From: Paraconiothyrium sp. Pb-2020
Taxonomy: Eukaryota > Ascomycota > Dothideomycetes > Pleosporales > Didymosphaeriaceae
Reading direction: 5' to 3'
NCBI GenBank assembly: GCA_022419385.1
Contig: JAJUBI010000001.1
Span: 4,402,001 to 4,466,000 of the forward strand
Length of the DNA stretch: 64,000 nt
Part shown: positions 12,609 to 26,100 of the stretch, in pieces
Layout of the letters: each line of letters starts with the position of its first letter
How positions within the stretch are numbered: position 1 is the stretch's first letter
Notes under the pieces: generated by a model
The model's input: only the letters and a program-made list of their open reading frames with translations
Told to the model about the DNA's origin: nothing
Databases searched by the model: none
Program-made: the position numbers and the translations under genes

Positions 12609-13321
12609 ATGCCCGATCCAAACCTTGTCGTAAGCCTCCTCACACCAGACGAGGCAGAGCAATACATGTGGATTCGACACGCTGCGTTTGTTCACGACGT
12701 CAACAAGATCTTCTACTTCAACCAACACGAACCCTCACAAAGCACTCTCGACAGTGTCACACAAAGCATCCGCGACGGCATCGCCAAAGGCACTCTCTAC
12801 CTCAAGTGCGTCGACATCAGGAATGGCGAGATCATAGCTGGTGCCCGCTGGCGTTACGTTCAACCCAAGGATCTCAATGCTACGTCTCGTACATGGGAAG
12901 AAGTCAATGCTGAGCTGACCATTCCGGAGATGTACACCGAGAGTCATCCGGAAGTCTGGCGAGCGTTTTATGAGTTGTTCAACGAGAGCAAGAGGAAGCA
13001 TATGGAAACCAAGCCATATTGGGTGCTGGATACGCTGGTGACGCATCCAAACCATCATAGGAGAGGTGCTGGAAGCATGTTACTGAGGTGGGGATGTGAC
13101 AAAGCAGATGAGGCAAGGACGGAAGCGTATCTGGAGGCTAGTGAGATGGGAGAACCCTTGTACAAAAGGTATGGGTTTGAGCCAGTGGAGAATATTGCGC
13201 TGGATCTGAGGAATTGGGGCGGTCGAGAGGAGATCCGGTGGACGGTAAGTCGGTGTGATGCGATTCTTTGAGGCATCCTAACGCTTGTGCACAGTTGATG
13301 ATCCGGCCAGCCAGAGCTTGA
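12609..13321 (+). CDS. GNAT-family N-acetyltransferase, 220 aa
   Basis: Predicted acetyl-CoA-dependent acyltransferase; the substrate is unknown. Exon 1 is 12609-13244 and exon 2 is 13295-13321. The 50-nt intron has donor GTAAGT, branch CCTAAC and acceptor ACAG. Splicing replaces a read-through tail with LMIRPARA, a typical ending for this fungal GNAT subfamily. The GNAT fold is supported by the central strand WVLDTLVTHPNHHRRGAGSM at about residues 137-156. This contains the acetyl-CoA pyrophosphate-binding loop (H-x-R-R-G-A-G-S), and YLEASEMGEPLYKRYGFE follows as the usual last helix and strand. Such proteins are common in multiple copies in filamentous fungi and are often stress- or metabolism-related; nothing here fixes the role. 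The next gene (fimbrin) is convergent. Confidence 0.88.
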
Positions 13322-14235
13322 GTCAATGCTTTGCGAGATTGAAAGTATATGAACAGGAAGAACCGATGGAATCCAAAGACAGCACCTAAAGGACGTGGGA
13401 CGACACGCGTGATTTCTCAGTCTACCCTAACTTGCAAGATTAATTCAGCGCATGACACTGTTGGAAGTGTGCGCTAGAGTCCAGCGGACAAGAGCCGGAA
13501 GTCTGGACGAAAGAATCTCTCGCCAGTAAAGACTGAGGAGCAATATCGCGGCTTGGTGCATTGATTGCATCGCGTCAGGCTTCACTGTATTCGCGCAAAA
13601 TGTGTTCCGAAGAAATCTAGCCAAGATAGACATCTTTGAACAAACAAAACGGTGCTTCGTCATGTGTATTGGTACCATTCATGGATCCGTTACTCCGATT
13701 CGAGAAGTGCAGCCCCCAGAATTTCGGTCAATACTACACATAGCACTCTGCAGCGACAAAATTCTTCGTGCTTATTTGATTTCTAATCAAAACATTACAC
13801 AGAATCTATACCACCGATCTCATTCGGATGTTCCCAGCAGAGCAAATTGTCCTTCGATAATAGCGCTCGAGTAAAAGCTGAAACACCTTTCCCTCGATAT
13901 AGGACGGTGCGACGACGTAGCTCGAGCGCGAACACTGCAGGTATAGCGCCCGATCTAATCACAGCCCTAGACGACTCAGAAAGTTTTTCATATCCGCAGA
14001 GCAAGTAACAGCACGCGAGAAAGATCCAGGTGTTATAAGGTACCATGTGGACCGATAATATCTTTTGATTTGGCTTCGCAGAAGAATAAGAGATGTAAAG
14101 ATAACAGCAATACTGACTCGCTCTTTTTGGTAACCTAACCCTGCCGCACAAAGGGGATCCCAACTCCGTCGTCTTGCCATTTTAGGCTCCTCAACTTGAC
14201 TCAGCTATGCACAGTTATCCGCGGTATCATTGCCT
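13322..14235. other. Intergenic between convergent genes
   Basis: This 0.9-kb gap separates the 3' ends of the GNAT and fimbrin genes. It should contain both 3' UTRs. No gene was recognised. Confidence 0.5.
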
Positions 14236-16349
14236 CTATTGTCCGCCCATACGCTCACTCGTCGCCATCAAACTTCCAATAAACGTCGTGATCAATCGAC
14301 TCTGCACGGCCACAATATCCTCGGGCACAAGCCAGATGGTCGCACCCATCTTTCTCGCAATACTGATGGCCAACTTTGCGTTCTGGTAGCACTCGTCGTC
14401 ATTTCTGCCCGGAGCCACAAGGTCGTAGTCGACATAGCTACTCTTCATACCAGATAGAACATCCAGCAGGAAGATGGCGTTAGTTAGAGAGTTGTCCTTG
14501 AACGAGCGGATCTGGGTGCCCTTTCCGCTACCCCTCTTCGCCATATCATTAGCCCAGCGAATCATGTCCGCATCCGATATATCGCGCTTGCCCAGGCGCT
14601 GTGCTAGGCCTTGGAGTGTTCTGACAATGTCTCTTCGCATGAGCTGCCATACGAGGCCGAGAGTCAGGGTGCGCTGGCCATCGGTGATATCAGCACCCTG
14701 GATACCGGGGAGGGAGAAAGAGTTCGCCTTTCCAAGTTCAACGGCGTAGTTGGTGTTCTCAAGAGCTTTGAAGCGCATGAGCTCTTGTCCTTCCCGGGGC
14801 TTGTTGACGTGGCGCCAGTTGACGCTGTTAGGAATGACCTTGTCGTAAGCTTGGAGAAGGATGGTTCCGTCCTTTAGATCTTCGAAGAACGACTGCACAA
14901 CGGGCTGGACGTCCAAGGAGTTGAGCCAAAGCGTGAAGACGCGGGCTTCGCGCTCGCCCTCAGCGTCGAAATCATCAATGTCGGCCTTTTCTTCTTCGGT
15001 GATAGGGTCTAGACCAGGATGGGTGTTGAACAAGTTCGCAACGAAAGCCAGGTTGAGCTTAGGATTTCCGGCAACGAGGGAAGTAGGGGTCAAAAACTTG
15101 CGGCAACCGAGAGCGTCGGCGTTCTGGAGTACTTGCTCTGCTCGTTGAAGGAGATCATTGGTCTGCAGCGGGCTACGAGAGCATATCTCCGGCTTGAGCT
15201 GGTTTAGCAGGACTGTGTAATTCTCGCCATCCTTTACATCGGTGGAGAAGTTGGTGACCCTGAAATTTTAGTCTAAAAATACAAAAAAGACTTGATTCAC
15301 TCACTTCCGGTTCCACTTGGCGTTCTTCAAGTGGTAATTGAACCATCTCAGCAGGATCTGCTCCGGAGGAAGGCGTAGGAACTGTTCGAGCGTCTCGTCG
15401 TCTTCCAATAGCCGGTACAGCTCTGGATGCAGCTTGATGTCAATCTTGCCGAGCAAACCCCGCCTAATGATCTGCCATATCAACCCTAGAATCAGATGCT
15501 CTCGCACTTCGATGATGTCTCCGCTACCGATATTCACCACAGAGCACCCGATGCCTTTGGCCGATTCAATGACAATATTGTTGTTTTCGGTCATATGGAA
15601 GGCGTTCAGCGTCTTGATCTTCCTGCCCGGTCTATTCAGCACACGCTCGTCGATAGTGTCGGGCACGCTGTCGTTGATCAGCTTGCTCAGCACCAGACCG
15701 TCCTTACACTCGTCGAACATTTCGAAGGTGTCGGTGGGGAAGGGCAGGCGGTCGCCAATGTCTGGGTCGCCAGCGAGCACGGCATTGATGTGGCGGGTGA
15801 ATTCGGTGCGCTCATCTTCATTGATGGTGTGGGTGACGTTGGCGGAGGAGCCTTGGACATGGATCCTGCCACCGCCGGCGCCGGTGCTGGTTTTGTGGGC
15901 GTGCCCGGGCGTGGATGGAACGCTGCCGCCGGTTGATCGGGTCGGGCCAGTGTTCATGCGCTGCTGGGCGGGCGAGGACTGTCGCAGCTTCGAGATGAGC
16001 TGGCCGAGGTTAGTCGCAGCCTAGAAACACGGCGCATCTGCGTGTACGCACATCGACATAGTCGTCCAGCTCTACGCGCCGCGAGCTGTCGAGCTCGACC
16101 TCCTTCAGGGCCTGGCGCACGACGTCGTAGGGCTGGTGCTCCGACTGCTGCGTTGCCTTTATGACGGTAGCTTCGTCGAGGTAGCCCTTGTCGTCGATGT
16201 CGAGCTTGCGGAAGGCATCCTGCAGCCCGAAGATCTCGCCCTGCTGGAACTGCGGGTATTTCCTACACCATGTGCGGTCAGCATCGTGGAATTGCGCGGA
16301 GCAGCGTGGAACGGTGAGGGGCGCACTTCTGCAGCTTGATGACATTCAT
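14236..16349 (-). CDS. fim1: Fimbrin (plastin), actin-bundling protein, 650 aa
   Basis: Cross-links actin filaments in endocytic patches, cables and the cytokinetic ring. Exons on the minus strand are 16349-16327, 16262-16052, 15999-15305 and 15259-14236, with introns of 64, 52 and 45 nt. All joins keep frame and give 650 residues, the usual fungal length. The first exon codes only MNVIKLQ plus part of a Lys, as is common for this gene. Residues 8-80 form the EF-hand-like headpiece (FRKLDIDDKGYLDEATV). Then come two actin-binding modules, each of two calponin-homology domains (about residues 120-370 and 385-630). Marker stretches are FEMFDECKDGLVLSKLIND, LNAFHMTENNNIVIESAKGI, LGLIWQIIRRGLL, FFEDLKDGTILLQAYDKV and LGLVWQLMRRDI. 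No lesion is seen. The S. cerevisiae homologue is SAC6 and the S. pombe homologue is fim1. Confidence 0.95.
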
Positions 16350-17694
16350 GGCGGCGGTGTGTGGTGGGTGCGATTCGAAAGAGGAGAGTGGCGGGCAGAT
16401 ATATGCGCGGCGTTGTTCCTGCCTGGCTCAGCCTCAGCGTGTTTGCGCGTTCGTCTCTCCTGTTGTGCTCTTGTTTTGCTGGCTGACCGACCCCACCACT
16501 CGCCCACGGCGTCATCGCCGCCCCTCGAAGCCTTGGCGCAGACCCTACGGAAAACAGTCCGTGTCTACACGTTTTGCATTCCGTCTCAGCGGCAGCCTGG
16601 AAGACTACGCGGCCTGGAAAGACCCTTCACACGTAGAGACTGTGCCTCACTTTGCAATCGTACAGTCTACAGCAGTCACGTCACACGTCTGGAACCACAC
16701 GGCTCGGAAAGAACAGCTTTTGATTCCTCATTATCGGTCATGATAGCCCATCGCCGGCTGGCTGATTCAAATAGACACAATCCCTCGAAAGAATACCCAC
16801 AAGCGCAACGGCCGCCCTTTTCCTGCGCTGCCCGTTGCGCTGCGCCAGCAAAGAAATGTAAGCCAAGTATAATTTCCGCCAACGAGCATACACCCTCCAA
16901 AGCATCATCATCACGTTGTCTGGGTCCCGTCACGTCGTGTGCATCTTCGCGTCGTCAAACAATGCCGCCAACGAGAACACAGACCCCACACAGGCGGGGA
17001 CGTGTGTTGGTCGGTCATGAGACATTACTTTTCGCCACCGTTTTCGCTTGCAAATGTCGTCAGATGCCCAACTATGTATCGTCGTTCGGGTCATTGTCGT
17101 CGGCCGCACTGCCAATACGCCGGGAAATATATCGACTATGTCTGTGGCTAAATATACTGCCGCCTGGCTAGGCTGCGTAGGGCGTCATATGCTGGGCGTG
17201 GCAGAGCGACCGTCGATCATCGAGCTCCAGTCCACGTCGTCACCGAGAAGGAAATGGGTTGGTAGAAAGTACAGAATCGTCACCCGCAACATTAAGCAAT
17301 AGCGCCCTCAGATATTGCATATGCTTATATGCCGAGCATGCAGGGAGTCGTATATCGTAAGTAAAAATCCAAGATATGGTGGTTCGAAACGCGCCGTTTC
17401 TAGGCGAAGGTCGTTAAGTCGTTAATGTTCCAAAATGGAGAAGAGCCGAGGAGGAACACAAAAGGGAAGAATATTTTGACACAAGGAAAGTCCCATTGTG
17501 GAGGGAGTGTGGTGGCTGGTGCGAAGGGTTCACACCGTACCTCGACATCAAAAAGTATGGCAGGTCGAGGTCGCTGCATTTGCAACGAAAACGGTTCCCC
17601 TCCGACCACATGCGTAAACTTGCGTACCGCGTCTATCGCGATCTCCAAAGCGGCAAAAAAAACTCCACCTAAACGCTAACGGGAGACGGTAGGT
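16350..17694. other. Intergenic, fimbrin promoter and stuA 3' UTR
   Basis: This 1.3-kb gap lies upstream of fimbrin and downstream of stuA, both on the minus strand. A 327-codon plus-strand frame spans part of it, but its composition (His, Arg, Cys, Ser) is that of chance translation and part overlaps fimbrin exons. No gene was supported. Confidence 0.55.
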
Positions 17695-20109
17695 TTATCT
17701 GCGGGTGCGCTGCGTTTGCATTGTACGAGCCCGCTGGAGTCCGGCATTGGGGTCTTGTCCGTACGGCGGAGCAACAGCCCCGCCATCCATAGTCTTTCGC
17801 CTCTTCAAGCCGTCAATGTCCTCGCTTTGAACACTGCCAGGCCGGCCGTAAGGATCCTCATCTTCGTCACGGCCGCGTTTGCCAGGTGCTACACCATTTG
17901 TGGCGTACGCTTGACTGGGATATTGGGATCCAGGCGGTGGGTAGCTGTCTGGCTGTGCGTTACCATTGGTTGTACGTGTGTCACTCATGACACTGTACAG
18001 ATTGCTGGAGGGACCGTTCTGACGCTGAGGTGTCGGGTAGCCCGAGTTCCATTGCGTTTGGCCAGTTGTGGTCGTACGGGGTGTTGCACGTCCCGAGCCG
18101 TTTTGGTGCGGCGAACCCGTCATCTCCGGGGATAGATGAGGGTGTTCACCTGAGATAGGACCAGAGCCTGGAGCAGTGTTGTACGCATACGGTGCTCGGT
18201 TGCCATTATAAGGCGCGCTTGAATGCGTATATTCGTGCTCAGCCCCCTCTTCGCCGCCAGTGCTGTGGTTGACGGCGTCCTCATTCTGAGCCAATATGGC
18301 ATCAGTAGGCTTGACATCGCCTTGATCGGGTGCCCGAGCAGGTGGTGCCATATCATTCTTGGAGTAACCCATCATGGGCTGCGACTGAGTGTGGTATTGA
18401 GGGGCTTGAGATGGGGGTGCCGAGTACATAGGTCGCGAACCGTCATAGCTTTGAGCTGTCTGATAAGACATACCTTGTTGCACGGGCCCCGGCGGCGTGC
18501 TCGCAGGCGTAGTAGGCACGGAGCGTTGGTTGCTCAGACCAGTATCGATGGACAGGGGTTGGTTCCCTTGAACGGCTTGCACGTTGGCGTTACTCCATTC
18601 ATAAGAGCTTCCCGAGTTGCCCATACCCATGATACTCGATGCGCTCGTAGGAGGCGTTGGGAATGTGTGAGCTCGGTCTAGACCAGGGCGACCCGAAGCT
18701 GGGTGGGGTTGAATAGAATGCGGAGGCTGGGACATTGCCGATCCGACTGGGTTACTCATCGAGTGGTGATGGTGTAGAGCTGGAGGTTGCGACGTCGTTG
18801 GCCCACCAGTCAGATAGCGATTAGTCTGCATGGAGTCAGGTCTCCGGTTTCGATCAACAGCAGCCATAGCAGCGCCGCCTACACTTGCCCTCGTCTGATT
18901 CGAGGGATGATAGAGCAATGCTCCGATATCGTGCACGAAGAGCGGATAGAGCTGCTCTGTGATCTTCTCCTTGTTCGCAAACTCAAGAGCTCGTTCAAAC
19001 GGAATCCTATCGCGGATTAGTACTGACAACAGAAAGACTCGAGCCTTGCTTACCAGACACCCTTCAGGTGCATTGGGCCAATCTTGACGACATGCCTCGT
19101 CTTCTCGCTCTTGAGGATACCATCGCGACGTCCGCGAGTCATTCCTGCAACGTTCAGTAGCTTTGTGCCATTGATCATGTGATTGTCTGAGTCCGTCAGT
19201 TTTGACTGTATCAGCCTGTCAGTGGGAGCAAGGCTCACCTTCGCGTCTAGCGACACACACGCCCTTGGCTTCGACTTGGAAGCAAAGACTTCCTTCATCT
19301 TCCCAAAGGGTAGCAGTCACCCTGGGTTTCATCCCTGGAGGTGCGATCTGCCCAGTGTGGTCGAAAGTGTGAGGGTTTCCGTAGCTCTGTGACCCCGGAA
19401 GAGTCGGTGCAGGGGCCGTAGAAGCCATGGCAGGGAGCTGAATTGATTGTTGAGGAACCATAGCATTGCTCATTGATGAAGACGGAGGCAGTTGGGAAGG
19501 AACACCGCCGGGATAGCCGTAAGACGGATAGCCTTGAGGCGCCGATGCATACCCAGGTCCAGGAAGAGACATTGAAGGTTGGGGAGGATACGCATAGTGG
19601 GAAAGACCTCCCGGCGCAGCCGTCCCCGGTGCATGAGCGGTAGCAGCAGACATTTGCGGTTGATGCACGTCAGCATACGATTGCATCTGGTTCATGCTGT
19701 TGTAGCCCTCAGGGGGGTAGCCGTAGCTTTGTTGAGTACCGTACGGAGAACCTTGATGCGATTGCACATTCAAAGGCTGACCGTTGCGGTTGAGGGGTTG
19801 GGGTACCTGTTCAGGGGAGGGGGTCTTGAAGCCTGCGGTGTGGCCGTTGACCGAGGCGGAGTACGAGGTGTTGGAACTGGCGCTTCCGTTGTCGATTGAA
19901 GATGCACTAAAGGAACCACCCCGAGGCGACGAGGATGTGGAGGATCCGCTTGCGTGGGGTTGGATCTGCGGAAGGCTCGGTAGACGGTCGCTAGACACTG
20001 CAGGTTTCGCCGAGTAATGGGAATTGTACCAGGCGTCGACAGGGCCTCGGGCGTGGACCGACGAAATCGAAGGCAGTGGCTGAGCCAGCTTTACGGTATT
20101 GACAGACAC
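17695..20109 (-). CDS. stuA: APSES transcription factor StuA, up to 771 aa
   Basis: Sequence-specific bHLH-like regulator of conidiophore development, sporulation and secondary metabolism in filamentous ascomycetes. Exons are 20109-19239, 19186-19054 and 19006-17695, with introns of 52 and 47 nt lying inside the DNA-binding domain. The APSES domain covers about residues 259-365 and is almost canonical: KPRVTATLWEDEGSLCFQVE, then [40 protein letters not shown] and EKITEQLYPLFVHDI. The flanks are Pro/Ser/Gln/Tyr-rich, with conserved islands RAHTFPTPPTSASS, QPLSIDTGLSNQRS and LSPEMTGSPHQNGSGRATPR. A bipartite nuclear-localisation signal near the end combines GKRGRDEDED and LKRRK. The conserved family start matches Met139 (codon at 19695-19693, MNQMQSYADVH), so the 138 preceding in-frame residues may be a real extension or leader sequence. 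Alternative starts are plausible because A. nidulans stuA makes two transcripts. Confidence 0.94.
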
Positions 20110-23100
20110 GGTGGTGTGCTGCTATGTGATCGAGAAATTCCTTGCGGAGATTCCTCGAGTCAATCTCTAGATAGCCGAGATGATTGGTGCTGCGGCAACA
20201 GACAGCAGTGGTCTACAGCAGTAGGTTGCAGAACGTGCGCACGTAGCCGGAGAGATAGCTCGTCGCAGTTATAGCTTGAGGCGTGGGGTTGACGAGCGCG
20301 AGCCTACACCGCAAGTCAATTGTTTGCTCTGGAAGTAGTCCCGTCGGTCAGGCGCAGGGCGGACCAACGAAACGCGATCAAACACGTGGGCAAACAACGC
20401 CAACGGCAACGCGCACACGAGCTCGTGCAGAGCTGTGGCGGCGGACGTCAAGACGGCTCTTCGCGTTGCGCGCTGCAGACGACGGTGGTACGGGAGGCTT
20501 TGTGGAACACACTGACCGAAGAATATCTCAAGCGGGCAGTCAAGCACGCGTAGCCGCCGGGGGGAACTGAACGCTGCAAACAATGCTGAACAGGACAAAA
20601 AGCACTTCGTTACGTCGTCGCGGTCGTGAAGCCGGGGGAGCTCGCGGAAACGATGGGGAAGCTTTTGGGCGGGGATCAATGCGGGCAAGGAAACAGTGCA
20701 AGTGCAACAACAGGCGGGCGGAAGCAAGAGCGAGACGAGAGCGCAGCCACCGTGGGCATGTGCTGGAGAGGTGCGCGACGTGGGCGTGCGGCTGCTGCTT
20801 CGTAACCGGTGGTAACGTCGTCGAAGCGCGCCTCGTTAGCTGCTAGCTGCGGGCCGAGCACTAGAGGATGGATACGCCGAGGAACAACAACGACACTGCT
20901 GGGCGGCGGGGTCAGCGCAATGCTCTCGGGCAAGATGGAAAGAGCTCTGGACAGTGAGGTGCATGGACAGGTGGATGGCACGGTCGAGGAGGGATGAGCA
21001 GCAGCAGCAGGCTTTTCGCGGCTGCGGTGGGGAGAGCGGATGTGTAGAGGCGGAGGTGGTTGGGATGTGACTTGGAGGCTAGCGCCGAGCGTCAACCAGA
21101 CCAGACGGGCGAATGGCGGGCGTCGGCTGGGGCGAGGCCCGGCTGTCACTGAGACGGAACCCAGGGGAAAACAGAGAGTCTGCTCACTGACCCAATTGCT
21201 CGAGGAGCGTGGACGTTCACGGCGGCGAGGCGGGAGCCTGCGGTGACGGAGGGCGCTGCTGGTGCGGAGGAGGGTCGCGGTCGACGGCGATGCTGCAGTG
21301 CAGGATTCTCTGCAGGCTCGAAAAGCAGGCAGGCCGCAGGCTAAGAGGGCTGACGGAGCCGGGCGAGGAGCGCACAGCCCGCGGTGCAATCTGACCGGGA
21401 TGGCTCTCTTTTCGTGGACAGCGTGCCAGGGCTCGCGCTCGCGAAGAAGCCTGTGCGCACGAACGCCGCTGGGGGTCTGGCGCGGTGCGTGTGGGTGGGT
21501 GCTGCTGCGTGGTGTGCTGCGTGGGCGGGACGGCGCGCGGGCGGGCGATGCGATGCTGCTGCTGGTGCTGCTCGGTGCTGCACTCGTGAGGCGACAGCAG
21601 GAGGAGTCCCTAACGACGGGTGGTGGAGATCTCTGGGGGCGCTCACGGCAGGCCTCGACATGGACAGAGACAATCTAAAGGCGATCCGGGCCTGGTGGGG
21701 AGCGTGAGCAGAGGATCAGACGGGTGGGCCGGCCTGCGCACCACGCACCCTGCCTGGGCCGAGAGGTGAGTCCCGTGAAGGCCAGCGCCCGTTTCGCACT
21801 CGAGGCACGGCCGCCGCGCTGCCTGGCACTGGCACTGGCACTGGCACTGGCACTGGCCTGACGCGCGACCATGCGACGGCCGGCAGGGTGCGCCCCTGCA
21901 CGCAGCAGCAGCGCCATGCACGCAAGCGAGGCCTCCACCAAGCCACCTGACGGCGAGACATGGCCATGAATGAGTGCTCTCTGGCTACACGTGTAGACGA
22001 AGCCTCAGCCAGCGCAGCGTCCCCGGCCTGCCCCAAGCACCTAGCGGGCGCCTACCATTTCGACGGCAGCAGTCTCGTCTCGTCTCGCGCGCGCTGGCGC
22101 TGGCGCCGGCTGGGGTCCCGATAGGGAGCAGACGGCTGAATGCGCGCGGCCACTCAGCGTGCCCGGAGAAATTCCTGGCCTGCGCGAACTGATATCGCTC
22201 TCCGCCTCCGACACATGCTATTTCTCGTTGAGAGGCCGGCGCCGCCCGTTACATAAGCACGGCACACCACCGCACGTCCATGTGCCCGCCTACCCGGCAG
22301 GTGATCGGACGACAACCCTGTCCGAAACGTTTTCACAGCGGGCCCAGAATCGCCTTTGCGGGTGGACAGCGCTGCGTCGTTTTGTGGAGCGCTAGACGCG
22401 ATGATGTGCGCCGCCGCTGCGAGAGACACGTTCTCTCGTTGGAACGTCTTGGTGCCAACTGCCGTCCCAGCATCCAACGAGAGGCGCCCGTCTTTCCCCA
22501 TCGATAACGGCTTCGGCCAGGCCAACAGCAGCACGGGGTGCCTGGAGCCTGGAGCACCTCAGTTCCATCTCAGGCTAAATGCCCGCGCTGCGATCCAACG
22601 ACAGCTCCCAAGCACGAGCAGGGATGCCGCCCCAAGACGAGCGGGATGGACGGACGGCAGGCCGTGCCCGCGCATCCTGACCCGTCTGCAGACGCGCGGT
22701 GGTTGGGTGGCGGTCCTTCGCAGACCGACGACCTGGGGACATGGATCCATGTCCTGGCCTCGCGCTGGCAGACGTCCTCTAGGCCCTCTGGCGACGCAGC
22801 GGGCGCGCTTCCAGCGGAGATGCCCTCCAAGCGAGCGTGCTCAACGAGGGCGCCGGTGCAACGTGGAGACTCGACAGTGTACGATCGTCCGTCAGCTAGC
22901 ATCGCGAATCAGCACCTCCTCAGAGCGCGTCGGGGGGGCCACAACTGGCGAGGCGCCGCGGCCCTCCACTCAGCGTCGCTCACGGCGCCCGCTGACGAGC
23001 AGCTTCCCTGGCCAAACGTGCCGGCTGTACCACGGGCTTGGGGTTGGACGTGGGACGCCGTGGTGCGTGATAGGACACGGCTGTTGCGGTGTGAATGATG

Positions 23101-26100
23101 TGCTGGCGCTGCTAGCTGCTTCGGGCCCGGCTTCGAAGTCACGCCTCACGGCCTCCAATCCTTCGCAGCGCACACGGCGACGTCCAATATTCGCACTCGT
23201 GTCTCGCTGGCCATGGGACAGCTTGACAATGCCCCAGGTGGCCGGGGACATCGTGTTCTGGACACACAGGCTCGTCCTTTTGGCGCCCTGAAACATTGGC
23301 CACCTCTCGTATCGTGTCCACAGGGAGCGGGCTCCTCTCCATCTCCACATCCGCGTCACCTGATTCATAATTTCACAGCACGGGGCGCCCGCAGTCCTCA
23401 TGCCCATGCGAGAGCCATGCGAACTGTGTCCGTAGCGGCCGCCGGCCAGCCACACGTCGCCGCACTGTCATGGTACGCAGCCTCATGCTGCTCCCCACGG
23501 CGGTGATTCGCACCACAATGATGCCAGATAGCCGCGCAGCCTCCTTCCATCGCCATCAACGCATGCCACTTCCAGCCATGGCGCCTCGTGAGACGTGGCA
23601 AAATGCCCCAGCGCCTTCTTACGCCTGTGCGACCACTGCCGGCATCAGATGGCTGCGGGGGTTCAGCATCGAGGATATCACGCCTCAAGATCGCTTCCCA
23701 GGAGGCGTCCATCTCTCGGATTACAAGCTCCCACCACAGCGAGCATGGCAACACAATATCTTCATGTGCGACCCTGGCGCAGTCAAGCGACCCGCCAGTG
23801 GGTAGCCCTTCGTGCCCTCTTGCCGTGTACGCTGGAGCAACGGTCGTCATACCGCGCTCGCGTGGGCTGGACCACCCAGCACGGCGACTGCAAAGTCCAA
23901 AATAAACGTGCATTGCGCATCCGGCGCGATGTGAAGGCGGATCGTGGCAGGGCGCGCACCCGTCCGTCTCTACATGATACTTGCTGACCACCCTCGCGGC
24001 GAGAATAGGAAAGTCCATGTTAGCGACTAGCGAATGCAATGGCCAAGCCGTCGACCGAGCCACACACGAGCACACCGTTGTTGGCCTCCATACGCGAGCG
24101 GGGCGTCTTCGAGATTCGGCGGATCATGACAGGCCTCCGGTATCAGCTCAGATTTTCCCAAGTAATCGTATTGTACTTGTGAGGGATCGGGTGGGGACCG
24201 TGTGTCCGTCCGACAGAAGGACGTGTGCAATCTAGAATCGGAATCCGTAGGACCTGTGCCCGAGAAAGGAAGGATTTGGACGCTCAACTCCGCTGACGAG
24301 ACCATGATCTTCTGCCGCCTCTACCCTCTCAGGGACCACGTTGCAGATCTGAAGTGTGCCTCTATGTTCCAGAAACGTCAATGTCGAGCCTCTCCACCAC
24401 GACCCTCTGCCCAGTGCAATCTGTTTGTCTGTGTTCCTGCAGCTCTGAGGCCATCCCGCAATACGGGCTGACGCTCAAGCGCGACAAGGATCTTCATTGG
24501 CCATATGCACTGCGGGTGAGTGCAGCTGGAACATGCGTGTGATGGAGCTTCATCCCTGTTGTGGTAGCTCTCCGCAACGCTAAGACGATACCCCTCCTTT
24601 GCGCTGCCTCCCGTCCATCCTTGTATGACCTAGGATAGGTCTACGGAAAGACAGTAGCACACTACTCTCATCCTCTCGCAACACATGGCGGCGTAGCAGC
24701 GTCGACATCAGTACGGCGTCTGATCTTCTGCCCTTGGATCACGCTCTTTGAATTCGATACTCGATGGGGATGCGGCACGGGTAACGGATCGACAAGACGT
24801 CGTGCTCTACCAATCAACGACAGCCACGTCGAGTGCAGGCGGAGCCGTTATCGGGGCCTTGACAAGCCACCGCTGGCTGTTTGGAACACGGACCAACTCC
24901 TTGCAGCCCGTAAGACAAGGATTCGACATCATCCCGCCATTGGCCGTTAGCCTGGACTGCTTCACCGGACCGCCCTCTCCCAATGATTGCCCCCTCGTCT
25001 CATGTTCTCTGGTGCCACCAACCCGCTCACTCAATTATCTAGCGCCTCCGCGGGTCCATACTTGTTTCCATACGACACTGAAAAGGTGAAAGCAGACTCT
25101 CGATGTGAGGGGGCCATCCTTGCTGGAAAGTTCGCTCCAATTTTGCCGACAACCCCTCAACATCATCGCTAGCACATGCCTACACCGCTATTCTATTCCA
25201 GTGATGCAGAGTTCGGTTCGATGGCGTGGCAAGGATCAATCAATATGTACTTTGTATAGCATTCCCAGCAAGCATGGGTTTGACACAGAGGCGCACACAC
25301 AGTCGTGCCGCATACTTACATGCATACTCCATCCACTTGCCAACTTTGGCGTCAACGCCGTGAAAGGTAAAGAGCTTGCCAGTGTCTGATTCTCCACTGT
25401 GGTAAACTACGTCCATGGTGATCGTGCAGCGCACATGCAGACGCAGACGCAGATGCAGAGGCTTACCTACACCCGCTCCATGCAGTATTGCGACAGAACA
25501 GAGGCAGGCGATAAGCGGCTCTGCGTCCCGCATGAGCACGACATAGCTACATGCATCCGTCACATGCGCATGTGGCCGTTACTTAAGGGTCCGCTGCAGT
25601 CCATCAACATGGCGTAAAGCATGATTACGTTCGCAAGCTTGCAACAAGATTTCCATGACATGCTTTGTTCCAAGTCATGACACCAATATGCCACCTTGTT
25701 CATAAAGCCCTGTTCAGGCAGCTTGTCCGTGAACACGCGTTCTAAAGGTTGCTCCGGCGGGATATTGACTGTCGGTCAGGATGCACCATGTCTGCATTCT
25801 GCCTGTTAACCTTCTTTTGCCTGGAAAGCATCAAAGCACAGAGCCCAGATCGCTGGGACATCGATCCGACATGCAACCACGGGAAGCGTCCAGCCGCCAC
25901 ACCTAAACTGTAGTCGCATATACCTGACATTGAAGTTCATGTTGCCTTCTGTCACAATATCCAACCAGTCCCAGATAGGAGGGTGCGGCATTTCCTAAGC
26001 GCTATTGCACTCTACAGCTAATCAGCTACTTCTTCCAAGTATACTCATACATGCTTTCCAATACGGTCGTCGAACCCAACACTTTGCAGCAGTGGGCGCG

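Noticed and set aside
16188..17171. 327-codon plus-strand open frame
   Set aside because: It overlaps fimbrin exons on the opposite strand and the remainder has chance-like composition.
22356..23291. 311-codon plus-strand open frame in the GC-rich gap
   Set aside because: Several frames are open here at once because of high GC. The translation is rich in Arg, Ser, Pro and Trp with no domain or splice-consistent neighbour.
20110..24000. RIP-mutated transposon as the cause of the gene-free region
   Set aside because: RIP makes DNA AT-rich, and this stretch is GC-rich with no repeat ends.
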